The position numbers were made by a program, and so were the translations under genes. Shown in pieces: positions 8,651-16,705 of a stretch of DNA of 52,928 bases (the stretch's first letter is position 1; each line of letters starts with the position of its first letter). The notes below the pieces were generated by a model. That model saw only the letters and a list, made by a program, of their open reading frames with translations, made no database searches and was not told where the DNA came from. Source of the DNA: Bacteroidales bacterium (GTDB taxonomy: Bacteria > Bacteroidota > Bacteroidia > Bacteroidales > TTA-H9); the NCBI GenBank assembly GCA_030656615.1, contig JAUSOY010000073.1, forward strand, positions 1-52,928, in the 5' to 3' direction.

Positions 8651-9794
8651 ATATGTATTTTATTTATTGATGCTGGTATTGATGTTCAACGCCTGCATCA
8701 AGCCTTATGAACCCGAAATTCAGACCATTGATTTAAAAAAATACGTGATCAATGGAACAATTTCAGATGCGGATGCTTTGCAAAAATTGAATATTTCGAT
8801 GACTTCAGCCATCGGAGATCCTCAATACCTCCCAATTACGGCCTGCAATGTTGTTATTTCTGACAATAAAGGAAATACTTTTTTCATGGATGATGCCGGA
8901 AATGGCAATTACACAACCTGGATAAATCAAAGTTCTTTTATCCCCGGAGTCGCTTTTAAAGTGGATGTTATAACTCCGGATGGTACCCATATTGTTTCCG
9001 ATTTTGATACCTTAACGGAGTGCCCGGCCATCGATTCGGTTTATTTCCGTGTTGAAGATATCCCCGATAATATTCCGGGGGTTTTTACCCAAGGAATACA
9101 ATTTTATCTTGATTTGGATGCTACTTCTGTTAAAAGTCACTATTTCAGATGGGAAGCCATAGAAACCTGGGAATACCATGCCACTTATCCCCTCGAATGG
9201 TGGTATGATGGTGTAATTCATCATGTAGTACCGCCTGATTATTCAAATATGGTTTGTTGGTCTACCCGTTTGATTCCGGAAATATATACGATATCTACAA
9301 ATAACCTTGTCGAGAATAAGTATCATATGCTTCCCCTTCACTTTGTGAGTAATCGTACATCGCGTCTTGCTTATGGATATAGCTTGCTGATAAAGCAATT
9401 TGCCCTTAGCGAACTTGCATATATTTACTGGGATAAATTAAGAATTAATAGTGATCAACAGGGTGGATTGTATGAAAAACAACCCCTGGCCATTAAAGGA
9501 AATATGCATAATTTGTCAAATCCTGAATCGGAAGTTCTTGGATTCTTTAGTGTTGCATCGCTTCGCACGAAGCGATTGTTTATTCACGATGTGCCAAATC
9601 TTCCTTTAGATTATTATACCTATTGTTCTCCCTCCGCTTTGTGGAAGGGACTACAGGAATTAACCCCATCCAGATATCCTGCGTATCTGATGGGTGACGC
9701 CTTGACGTATTACCTGATTGAACTCAATGTGGAATGTATTAATTGCACGATACTTGGTGGATCGAATGTTAAACCTGATTTTTGGCCATACTAA
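8637..9794 (+). CDS. DUF4249 outer-membrane lipoprotein
   Basis: Lipoprotein of 385 residues. The ATG at 8637 is chosen over a TTG at 8628. It gives a short lipoprotein signal (MHQTKYVF, hydrophobic core) ending in the lipobox FNAC, with Cys as the lipidated residue near position 20. The remainder is beta-rich and matches the DUF4249 pattern: an early VINGTISD strand, TACNVVISDNKGN, and a DTLTECPAIDSVYF segment. DUF4249 genes commonly follow TonB-dependent receptor genes in Bacteroidota, and their role is not established. The start lies inside the receptor gene (14-base overlap), and the next gene starts after one spacer base, so expression is coupled. Confidence 0.85.
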   Translation: MHQTKYVFYLLMLVLMFNACIKPYEPEIQTIDLKKYVINGTISDADALQKLNISMTSAIGDPQYLPITACNVVISDNKGNTFFMDDAGNGNYTTWINQSSFIPGVAFKVDVITPDGTHIVSDFDTLTECPAIDSVYFRVEDIPDNIPGVFTQGIQFYLDLDATSVKSHYFRWEAIETWEYHATYPLEWWYDGVIHHVVPPDYSNMVCWSTRLIPEIYTISTNNLVENKYHMLPLHFVSNRTSRLAYGYSLLIKQFALSELAYIYWDKLRINSDQQGGLYEKQPLAIKGNMHNLSNPESEVLGFFSVASLRTKRLFIHDVPNLPLDYYTYCSPSALWKGLQELTPSRYPAYLMGDALTYYLIELNVECINCTILGGSNVKPDFWPY

Positions 9795-9795
9795 A

Positions 9796-11475
9796 ATGAT
9801 AAAAAAAACAGGACATATTGTATTCCTGATGCTGCTGATATTCGCAACATCATTGGTAGCCAGAAACCCAAAAACAGGTAATGTAACCGGCAATGAAAAA
9901 ATTTACCTTCATACGGATCGTTCTATGTATATCGTTGGAGAAAAGGTAAGGTTCTCTGCCTGTATCATGGAAGAAAAATCGAAGGACACCGTTACCAGCC
10001 TTATTCTGTATGCCGAAATTCTTTCACCCGATGGCCGAAGCATTGTGGGAAGTAAATTTCCAATCCATGAATATAAGGCGGAAGGTTGTCTGACAATTCC
10101 GCTTGATATTGTATCCGGCAATTATTATCTCAGGGCTTATACGAAATACATGAGAAATCATGGGCCTGCTTCATATTCCTATGACGCGATTAAAATAATT
10201 AACCCCTTAAAAGGAGATGTGCTTGCTGGGATGGATACATCATCAACCCGGCAGGAAAATGTTCATAAGGATTCAGTTCAACATTTTATAATTTCTACTG
10301 ATAAGAAGACATATGCAAGTCGTCAACAGGTTGATGTGGACATTAAATCGCTCCTGGACTCCTGTGAATTGAAAGAACTGATTGTTTCAGTGGTTCCTGA
10401 GCATTCGGTTTCACTCAAAAATAAGCATGTCAGTCTGGTAAATCCGGGTTTTTCATCTGGTAGATATTATCAGGAAAACAGAGGTGTTTCTCTCACCGGT
10501 AAACTAATCGATTATAATTCCGAAAAACCCGTAGTAGGAGGGATGGTAAATCTATCCATTTTGGGTGATGGTCGCGATTTTATGGCTATGCAGACTGATT
10601 CGGCAGGCCGGTTCTCTTTTTCTTTACCTGCATATGTGGGCTTTAGAGATTTATTTTTATGTTCTGATAATTCAAAGATCCAAAATCCAAAGATTCTTGT
10701 TGATAATGATTTTTGTGCCGTTCCCGTTAATCTTCCCTTTATACCATTGGAGTTATCGGACAAGGAACGTGATCTGGCATATTCCCTGGCAGTTAATCAT
10801 CAAATCAGCCAATTATTTACCACCGATTCTGTACAAACACCGACTGAAAATCTGATTACCAATAAGGCATTTTATGGGATGCCAACTGATATACTGGTCT
10901 TTGATAAATATATTCAATTACCAACCCTTGAGGAGTATTTTAATGAACTACCAACACCGGTAAGAGTCAGAAAACGTGATTCGGGAAAGTATTTTAAAGT
11001 AATAGGAACGCGCCCCGAAATTGCTTTTTTCGATCCTCTGGTTATGGTTGATCAGGTGGCAGTCGATAACCCTGAAAAAATACTGGCAATTTCTCCTTCA
11101 AATATTTCAAGGATAGAAGTCGTAAACGAACCCTATGTCAAAGGAAATATTACCTATGGTGGTATTATTAGTATTGTTTCAAAGCGGGGCGATTTTGCCG
11201 GTTTGGATCTTCCAGCCTCCGGAATTTTCATCAACTATTTATTTCAGGCCAAAGACTGTAAATTCTCAGCGTATGGACCATCTTTGTTGCATGTTCCGGA
11301 TGCACGCAATACACTATACTGGAATGCCGATCTTTCTTTAAAGAAGGATAATTCGACCAGTTTTTCGTTTAAAACTGCCGACACACCCGGTGCCTTTTCG
11401 ATTGTATTGAAAGCCATAAAAAATGATGGTTCTGAGATTTCTCAAACACTTCTTTTTGAAGTAATAGCTAAATAA
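9796..11475 (+). CDS. Exported MG2-like protein with a plug-like C-terminal segment
   Basis: Protein of 559 residues. The ATG at 9796 gives a signal peptide (MIKKTGHIV to SLVARN) and lies one base after the DUF4249 stop. An upstream frame-start at 9718 would overlap that gene and lacks a signal. The mature start has the Bacteroidota macroglobulin MG2 motif IYLHTDRSMYIVGEKVRFSA (about 37-56). A second sandwich like carboxypeptidase-regulatory domains follows at about 235-275 (LTGKLIDYNSEKPVVGG). Around residues 420-475, DPLVMVDQ, ISRIEVV and GGIISIVSK resemble the plug of a TonB receptor, but no barrel follows. It is the last gene of the cassette and probably periplasmic or surface-attached. 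Function unknown. Confidence 0.8.
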   Translation: MIKKTGHIVFLMLLIFATSLVARNPKTGNVTGNEKIYLHTDRSMYIVGEKVRFSACIMEEKSKDTVTSLILYAEILSPDGRSIVGSKFPIHEYKAEGCLTIPLDIVSGNYYLRAYTKYMRNHGPASYSYDAIKIINPLKGDVLAGMDTSSTRQENVHKDSVQHFIISTDKKTYASRQQVDVDIKSLLDSCELKELIVSVVPEHSVSLKNKHVSLVNPGFSSGRYYQENRGVSLTGKLIDYNSEKPVVGGMVNLSILGDGRDFMAMQTDSAGRFSFSLPAYVGFRDLFLCSDNSKIQNPKILVDNDFCAVPVNLPFIPLELSDKERDLAYSLAVNHQISQLFTTDSVQTPTENLITNKAFYGMPTDILVFDKYIQLPTLEEYFNELPTPVRVRKRDSGKYFKVIGTRPEIAFFDPLVMVDQVAVDNPEKILAISPSNISRIEVVNEPYVKGNITYGGIISIVSKRGDFAGLDLPASGIFINYLFQAKDCKFSAYGPSLLHVPDARNTLYWNADLSLKKDNSTSFSFKTADTPGAFSIVLKAIKNDGSEISQTLLFEVIAK

Positions 11476-11564
11476 GTGTTTCAGTTTGAATAGGCTGATG
11501 TCATTATTCCTTATTAGGGTATTTTCATGTTAATAATCCATCGCTTCTTTCACTTCAAATTTCC

Positions 11565-11572
11565 TATTTTTG
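11565..11572 (+). promoter_or_regulatory. -7 box before kdsB
   Basis: TATTTTTG fits TAnnTTTG and lies 17 bases before the kdsB ATG. No convincing -33 box at the usual distance. Confidence 0.4.
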
Positions 11573-11589
11573 TTTTCTAATCATTCACT

Positions 11590-12339
11590 ATGCGAATTGC
11601 TGCTATTATCCCCGCACGTTATGCTTCCAGCCGTTTTCCGGGTAAACCCTTGGTCATGATTCATGGCAAATCCATGATAATGAGGGTGTACGAGCAGGCT
11701 GTTCAAGCAGGAGTTTTTACGGAGGTTATTGTTGCCACAGACGATTCATCTATTTTGCTTCATGTACAAAAGCAGGGTGGTAAGGCTGTAATGACTTCTG
11801 AGCATCATCGTTCGGGTACGGAGCGCTGCGCCGAGGCCATTATTGTTGCAGGACTTGAGAATGCAATTGATGCCGTCGTCAACATTCAGGGAGATGAACC
11901 ATACATTCAACCAGAGCAGATAGTTCAGCTCGCCGACTGCCTTAGAAATGCAGATCGGGGCATTGCCACATTGGTAAAAAAGATAACAGATGTTGATGAG
12001 TTATTAAACCCCGGTGTTGTAAAGGTTGTGAGGGATTTTGAAGGACGCGCCATATATTTTAGCAGACACCCGATTCCATTCATAAGAGAATTTGAAAAGG
12101 AACAATGGTTAAGACAATATGTGTTTTATAAACACATCGGGATTTATGGGTATCATTATAAGATTTTAAAGCAAATTGTGGATTTACCCATGGCCGCAAT
12201 TGAACAATCGGAATCGCTCGAACAATTACGCTGGTTATATAATGGATACCCTGTTTTTACGGCAGAAACTGATTATGAATCGCTTGCTGTTGATACACCG
12301 GAAGACTTGTTAAAACTTATCAACAAACCTTGTAATTAG
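11590..12339 (+). CDS. kdsB: 3-deoxy-manno-octulosonate cytidylyltransferase
   Basis: Cytoplasmic enzyme that activates Kdo with CTP to CMP-Kdo for lipid A/core lipopolysaccharide synthesis. At 249 residues it has the normal family length. The nucleotide-binding start IIPARYASSRFPGKPL (residues 5-20) and the metal/nucleotide motif NIQGDEPYI (about 99-107) are intact. The family tail motif VDTPEDL is near the C-terminus. It starts a run of plus-strand genes (HU-SPOR protein 40 bases on, then trmB). Its presence shows an LPS-bearing outer membrane. Assignment firm. Confidence 0.96.
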   Translation: MRIAAIIPARYASSRFPGKPLVMIHGKSMIMRVYEQAVQAGVFTEVIVATDDSSILLHVQKQGGKAVMTSEHHRSGTERCAEAIIVAGLENAIDAVVNIQGDEPYIQPEQIVQLADCLRNADRGIATLVKKITDVDELLNPGVVKVVRDFEGRAIYFSRHPIPFIREFEKEQWLRQYVFYKHIGIYGYHYKILKQIVDLPMAAIEQSESLEQLRWLYNGYPVFTAETDYESLAVDTPEDLLKLINKPCN

Positions 12340-12360
12340 AGCCCGCTTCGAATAATTTTG
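12330..12360 (+). promoter_or_regulatory. Promoter TTG-N20-TAATTTTG before the HU-SPOR gene
   Basis: TTG at 12330-12332 and TAATTTTG at 12353-12360 are separated by 20 bases, the standard Bacteroidota spacing, and lie 19 bases before the ATG. The -33 half lies within the end of kdsB. Confidence 0.5.
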
Positions 12361-12379
12361 TAGACTGAATAAATATCCA

Positions 12380-13462
12380 ATGACCGAGCGGAGAGAAATA
12401 ATTTCTTTAATTCCATCACTGTTATCAGCACATGAATGTGTTATCATTCCTGGCCTTGGCGGATTTATTCTTCTTCGTTTATCGGCAAAGATTCATCCTC
12501 TGAATCATAAATTTGAACCTCCTTCAAGCAAGCTTGCTTTCAATTATCATTTACGCCTGAACGATGGATTACTGGCGGGTGTATTAGCCTCTAAATTTGC
12601 CCTTTCGCATCAAAAAGCTTTGGAAAAGGTTCAGGAATTTGCCTGGTGGTGTATCTCAGAACTTAACGAAGGCGTTACCTTGCATTTTGATGAAGTGGGT
12701 AAGCTCTGGTTTGATGCTGAGAAAAATATTCATTTCGAAGCATATACCAATCAATTGCCTACGGACGATTCTTTTGGACTTTCGGCATTTGTTTCGCCTC
12801 CGGTTAAGCAATTGGGTCAAGTTAGTCGTCCGAAACATAAAAATCGCCGGCCTTCCACCTTTGTTCGTAAGACAGGACAAGTTTTAAAATATACTTTTCT
12901 AATATTGCCGCTCTTGTTTTTGTTGGTTTGGAGCACGACTCAAACGGGTGTCCTCGAAAATATTTCTGCCGGTTATTTTAATCTCAGGCCGGTACTTCAA
13001 TCGGTTGATGTATTACCGGAACATATGCCTCAATCGTACTCATTTGATTCTCTGATGTTTCCTGATCAGTTTAAAGCGGCTAAAAATGGAGAAATATCTG
13101 CACCCATTGTTGTACAAAATTCCGATCTTGAAACATATCCTGATTTATATCCAATAATATCGCAGGAAGAAGAAGAAACTCCAGCGGTGGTTGTTAGTGA
13201 GCCAAAAGCCGTTGAACCCTCGATACCTGAAATGACCATCAAATATTGCATCATTGGAGGTTGTTTTGCAGAACAAACAAAAGCCGATGAATTTGTCGCA
13301 AAACTGCTCGGAATGGGATATCCTTCTTTTGTTCAGGGAATAACCTCCGGCGGTCTTACACGTATTGCAGTTCAGGGTTTTGGGTCAAAGGAGGAGGCCG
13401 AAGCAGCCCTCTCAGGCATAAAATCCAATGTTTGTTCCGATGCTTGGATTATTCACCGGTAA
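12380..13462 (+). CDS. CCDC81-type HU domain protein with TM helix and SPOR domain
   Basis: A 360-residue bitopic inner-membrane protein. The cytoplasmic N-terminal part (1 to about 135) matches the tandem prokaryotic CCDC81-like HU domains (IIPGLGGFILL near 22-32; FNYHLRLNDGLLAG near 54-67). A basic linker (about 150-170) precedes a single TM helix (about 171-186). A Pro/Glu-rich periplasmic stretch leads to a C-terminal SPOR domain (about 283-360, starting YCIIGGCF), the fold that binds septal denuded peptidoglycan. HU-fold domains bind DNA, so the protein could join nucleoid and division wall. That architecture is known in Bacteroidota; the bridging role is inference. Confidence 0.88.
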   Translation: MTERREIISLIPSLLSAHECVIIPGLGGFILLRLSAKIHPLNHKFEPPSSKLAFNYHLRLNDGLLAGVLASKFALSHQKALEKVQEFAWWCISELNEGVTLHFDEVGKLWFDAEKNIHFEAYTNQLPTDDSFGLSAFVSPPVKQLGQVSRPKHKNRRPSTFVRKTGQVLKYTFLILPLLFLLVWSTTQTGVLENISAGYFNLRPVLQSVDVLPEHMPQSYSFDSLMFPDQFKAAKNGEISAPIVVQNSDLETYPDLYPIISQEEEETPAVVVSEPKAVEPSIPEMTIKYCIIGGCFAEQTKADEFVAKLLGMGYPSFVQGITSGGLTRIAVQGFGSKEEAEAALSGIKSNVCSDAWIIHR

Positions 13463-13482
13463 TCCATTTCATTCCATTTTAT

Positions 13483-13490
13483 TATTTTTG
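13483..13490 (+). promoter_or_regulatory. -7 box before trmB
   Basis: TATTTTTG fits TAnnTTTG and ends 20 bases before the GTG start of trmB. No clear -33 box. Confidence 0.4.
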
Positions 13491-13510
13491 TAGCCTAAAA
13501 CAGAATTATT

Positions 13511-14182
13511 GTGGCTAAGCGTAAACTGCTAAGTTTTGCGGAGAATGAATCATTCCCGCATTTTTTTCAACCCAGGTATCATGAGATAAAAGATGGATTT
13601 TCCTTAAAATCAGCCTGGAATGAGTCTTATTTTAAAAATGATGGTCCCATAACTCTAGAATTGGGCTGTGGCAAGGCCGAATTTTCATATTATCTGGCAG
13701 GCAAATATCCCGAAAGAAATTTTGTTGGAATCGATCTTAAAGGTGCCCGATTATGGCGGGGTGCCAAGGATTCCTTCGAAAATAAAATGAATAATATTGC
13801 ATTTATCCGTTCGCATGTCCAAAATGTTAATCATTTTTTTGGCCCTCAGGAAGTAGAAGAAATCTGGATTCCCTTTCCAGATCCTCAGCTTCATAAACCC
13901 GGAGAACGTAAACGCCTCACTTCTTCAGGATTTCTGAAGCGTTATGCGGATGTTCTGAAACCCGATCATATCATTCATCTGAAAACAGATAATCGTCCCT
14001 TTTTTGAATATACGCTTGAAACCATTGCCAGCGGAGGACATCAGCTTCTCTTTTCTACGTTTGATCTGTATAATGAAAATGTTGATTATGATGCGGTAAA
14101 GGTTCAGACGTTCTACGAAAAGCAATTTCTGGATCAGGGAATGGAAATTAAATATCTCCAATTTCGTTTGAACAATGCCTGA
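13511..14182 (+). CDS. trmB: tRNA (guanine-46-N7)-methyltransferase
   Basis: SAM-dependent enzyme that makes m7G46 in tRNA variable loops; 223 residues, normal length. It starts with GTG (MAKRKLLSF). Motif I LELGCGKAEF (about 52-61) binds SAM. The family signature is present as IPFPDPQLHKPGERKRL (about 119-135), the Bacteroidota form of the PDPW-KxRH motif. The C-terminal tail keeps the NVDYDAVKVQTFYE pattern. The last 8 bases overlap the alkyltransferase-like gene. Confidence 0.95.
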   Translation: MAKRKLLSFAENESFPHFFQPRYHEIKDGFSLKSAWNESYFKNDGPITLELGCGKAEFSYYLAGKYPERNFVGIDLKGARLWRGAKDSFENKMNNIAFIRSHVQNVNHFFGPQEVEEIWIPFPDPQLHKPGERKRLTSSGFLKRYADVLKPDHIIHLKTDNRPFFEYTLETIASGGHQLLFSTFDLYNENVDYDAVKVQTFYEKQFLDQGMEIKYLQFRLNNA

Positions 14183-14516
14183 TGACGGCCCCGGATTTTT
14201 TGAGCGTGTGTATGAGTTAACGAAGCTGATACCATACGGAAGAGTTACTTCCTATGGAGCCATCGCCCGATACCTTGGCAGTGGACGCTCGGCCAGGATG
14301 GTAGGGTATGCTATGAATAATTCTCACCTTTATCCTGGAATTCCTGCTCACAGGGTCGTTAATCGAAAAGGAATGCTAAGTGGTAAACAGCATTTCGGTG
14401 GAAGGGATATTATGGCTCAATTACTTACTAATGAAGGAATTATTGTTGAGAACGACTGTATTGTTGATTTCGACAAATATTTTTGGGATCCGGGAAGGGA
14501 GCTTAAACCGGAATAA
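14175..14516 (+). CDS. Alkyltransferase-like (ATL) DNA-binding protein, MGMT family
   Basis: Small protein of 113 residues with the DNA-binding fold of O6-alkylguanine-DNA alkyltransferase: VYELTKLIPYGRVTSYGAIA (about 12-31) and the recognition helix with Arg finger RSARMVGYAM (about 38-47). The active-site motif PCHRV is changed to PAHRVV (Ala at residue 58), so it cannot take up an alkyl group. ATL proteins bind O6-alkylguanine and flag it for nucleotide excision repair; most described ATLs have Trp or Ala at this place. It starts 8 bases inside trmB and shares its transcript. Family call firm, role inferred from the family. Confidence 0.88.
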   Translation: MPDDGPGFFERVYELTKLIPYGRVTSYGAIARYLGSGRSARMVGYAMNNSHLYPGIPAHRVVNRKGMLSGKQHFGGRDIMAQLLTNEGIIVENDCIVDFDKYFWDPGRELKPE

Positions 14517-14538
14517 TGCACAAATTCTGTGGTTTTAC

Positions 14539-14546
14539 TACCTTTG
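14539..14546 (+). promoter_or_regulatory. -7 box before the M49-like peptidase gene
   Basis: TACCTTTG fits TAnnTTTG exactly, with a leader of about 55 bases. No clear -33 box. Confidence 0.4.
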
Positions 14547-14602
14547 TTATTACTTCAGCAACAGACTGCTAATAAGAATCATTCACTAAAATAATCTGAC
14601 AT

Positions 14603-16237
14603 ATGCGTAAAATTTTGTTTTTTCTTGCAGCAACAGTAATTCTACTTTCTGCTTGTAATATGAATAAAAAAATGGACGAAAAATCCGCGGCTATTCAGGC
14701 CAAAGTTGACGAATTTGCTTCCTTTACCCTGACTTCTGATATCTCAGGATTGAGCGATGGCGATAAACAAGCACTGCCGTTACTCTTCGAGGCGGCCCAA
14801 ATTATGGATGAACTTTTCTGGGAACAGGCTTATGGAAATCGTGCTGAACTTGAAGCAAAAATCAGTGATACCAATATGCTCAAGTTTGTTAAAATTAATT
14901 ATGGTCCCTGGGAACGTCTGAATGCCAATACGTCTTTTATTGATGGAATTGGTCCAAAACCTGCTGGAGCTACATTCTACCCGGTAGATATGACAGCCAA
15001 AGAATTTGACGCATTGGAGGCTACCGATAAAACAGGTCTTTATACGGTCATTCGTCGCAAGTCGGATGGAGCTTTGGAATCTGTGCCTTACCATGTAGCG
15101 TTTAAAAATCAACTCGAAAAAGTGGCTACACTGCTCGAAATGGCAGCTTCGTTGGTTAGCGATAATGGATTTAAAAATTATTTAAATCTTCGTGCAAAAG
15201 CATTGCTTAATAGCGAATATCTGGAAAGTGATATGGCATGGATGGATATGAAGACAAATGCCATTGACTTTGTAGTTGGCCCCATCGAAAATTATGAAGA
15301 TGCTTTGTATGGTTATAAGGCTGCTTTTGAATCATTTATTCTTGTAAAAGATATGGAATGGAGCACTAAAGTTGATCGGTATTCCTCTCTTTTACCACAG
15401 TTACAAACCACACTTCCCGTGGAACCCAAGTACAAAATGGAAGTCCCGGGAGCATCATCTGATCTTGGTGTTTATGAGGTTGTTTATTACGCAGGCGATT
15501 GTAATGCCGGTAGTAAAACCATTGCCATCAACCTTCCGAACGACCCCGCCGTTCATGCCGCTAAGGGTAGCCGTCGTTTGCAGCTTAAAAATGCCATGAA
15601 AGCCAAATTCGATAAAATACTTGTCCCGATTTCTCATCTGGTGATTGATGAATCGCAGCGTAAGAATATTACGTTTGATGCGTTCTTCGAAAATGTTATG
15701 TTTCATGAAATTGCTCACGGATTGGGCGTTAATCAAACAATCAATGGCAAAGGACCCGTGCGCGAAGCACTTCGCGATTCGTATACCTCTATGGAAGAAG
15801 GTAAAGCCGATATTCTGGGATTATTCCTTATTGGTCAATTGCATGAAATGGGTGAGATTAAGGATAAAGATTTGATGGATAACTATGTAACCTTTATGGC
15901 TGGTATATTCCGCTCGGTAAGGTTTGGCGCAAGCAGTGCACATGGTAAAGCCAATATGATGCGCTTCAACTATTTCTTAGAAAAAGAGGCTTTTGTCAAA
16001 AATGAAGCCAATGGAACCTATCTGGTTAACTTCGAAATTATGAAACAGTGTGTCAGCGATCTTTCCAATTTGATTATTGTCATTCAGGCTGAAGGCGATT
16101 ATGATGCAGCCAGTAAGTTAATCAATGAAAAAGGAAATGTCAGTCCGCTCTTGAAAGCTGACCTGGAGCGTATTGCCAATGCCGGTATTCCTCGCGATAT
16201 CGTTTTTAAACAAGGAAAAGAATATCTGGGACTCTAA
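14603..16237 (+). CDS. M49-like zinc metallopeptidase (dipeptidyl peptidase III family) lipoprotein
   Basis: 544 residues with a lipoprotein signal (cleavage at LLSAC, Cys 18), so anchored in the cell envelope. Zinc motif HEIAH at 368-372 and the second M49 signature EEGKAD at 398-403 are present. The preceding GPIENYEDALYGYKAAFES block (about 226-244) is typical of M49. Classical DPP III has the six-residue HExxGH form; here it is the five-residue HExxH form known from some bacterial members. DPP III removes dipeptides from the N-terminus of short peptides. The gene has its own promoter and terminator, so it is probably monocistronic. Confidence 0.85.
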   Translation: MRKILFFLAATVILLSACNMNKKMDEKSAAIQAKVDEFASFTLTSDISGLSDGDKQALPLLFEAAQIMDELFWEQAYGNRAELEAKISDTNMLKFVKINYGPWERLNANTSFIDGIGPKPAGATFYPVDMTAKEFDALEATDKTGLYTVIRRKSDGALESVPYHVAFKNQLEKVATLLEMAASLVSDNGFKNYLNLRAKALLNSEYLESDMAWMDMKTNAIDFVVGPIENYEDALYGYKAAFESFILVKDMEWSTKVDRYSSLLPQLQTTLPVEPKYKMEVPGASSDLGVYEVVYYAGDCNAGSKTIAINLPNDPAVHAAKGSRRLQLKNAMKAKFDKILVPISHLVIDESQRKNITFDAFFENVMFHEIAHGLGVNQTINGKGPVREALRDSYTSMEEGKADILGLFLIGQLHEMGEIKDKDLMDNYVTFMAGIFRSVRFGASSAHGKANMMRFNYFLEKEAFVKNEANGTYLVNFEIMKQCVSDLSNLIIVIQAEGDYDAASKLINEKGNVSPLLKADLERIANAGIPRDIVFKQGKEYLGL

Positions 16238-16257
16238 GTAACGTTTGTTGAGATTGT

Positions 16258-16287
16258 AAAAACCCTGCCATTTGCGGTGGGGTTTTT
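16258..16287 (+). terminator. Rho-independent terminator after the M49-like gene
   Basis: Arms AAAAACCCTGCC (16258-16269) and GGTGGGGTTTTT (16276-16287) pair with two G-U wobbles around a 6-base loop and end in a T-run. It lies 21 bases after the stop codon. Confidence 0.75.
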
Positions 16288-16326
16288 AATTGGGTTAAAG
16301 CCTGATATTGTAAACAGATAAAAATG

Positions 16327-16334
16327 TATTTTTG
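16327..16334 (+). promoter_or_regulatory. -7 box before the Nfu-type gene
   Basis: TATTTTTG fits TAnnTTTG, giving a leader of about 75 bases to the ATG at 16418. A TTG lies only 16 bases upstream, short for a -33 box. Confidence 0.35.
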
Positions 16335-16417
16335 CAATTTGAATCAAATCTAAATTAATTCTTCCGGATGCTGAATACTTGTTACCGATTCAGAGAACGG
16401 GAAAAATATCATTTAAC

Positions 16418-16660
16418 ATGGAAAAACTCGTTCTCGAAAACAAAGTTCTGAATGTAATCGAACAAATTAGGCCATATCTTCAACAAGACGGTGGTGATAT
16501 TGAATTTGTAAATATCACAGAAGATTTGGTTGTGAATGTGAGGCTTACCGGGGCTTGTGGTTCATGCCCATACAGCACGCTTACCCTTAAAAATGGGGTT
16601 GAACAGGCTGTTCGTAAAGCTATTCCTGAAATTAAATCGGTGGAGGCCATCAATTTGTAG
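16418..16660 (+). CDS. NifU C-terminal domain (Nfu-type) Fe-S scaffold protein
   Basis: Protein of 80 residues made only of the Nfu domain. The ATG at 16418 fits the family start (MEKLVLENKVLNVIEQIRP) better than a TTG at 16379. The conserved QQDGGDIEFV segment (about 22-31) and the CGSCPYS motif, whose two cysteines bind a bridging 4Fe-4S cluster between two subunits, are intact. It delivers Fe-S clusters to target enzymes in the cytoplasm. A thioredoxin-like gene follows after 45 bases, then panC. Confidence 0.9.
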   Translation: MEKLVLENKVLNVIEQIRPYLQQDGGDIEFVNITEDLVVNVRLTGACGSCPYSTLTLKNGVEQAVRKAIPEIKSVEAINL

Positions 16661-16705
16661 TTTTTTATTGCTAAATCAATCAATCACAATAAATAATTCC
16701 TTTAT

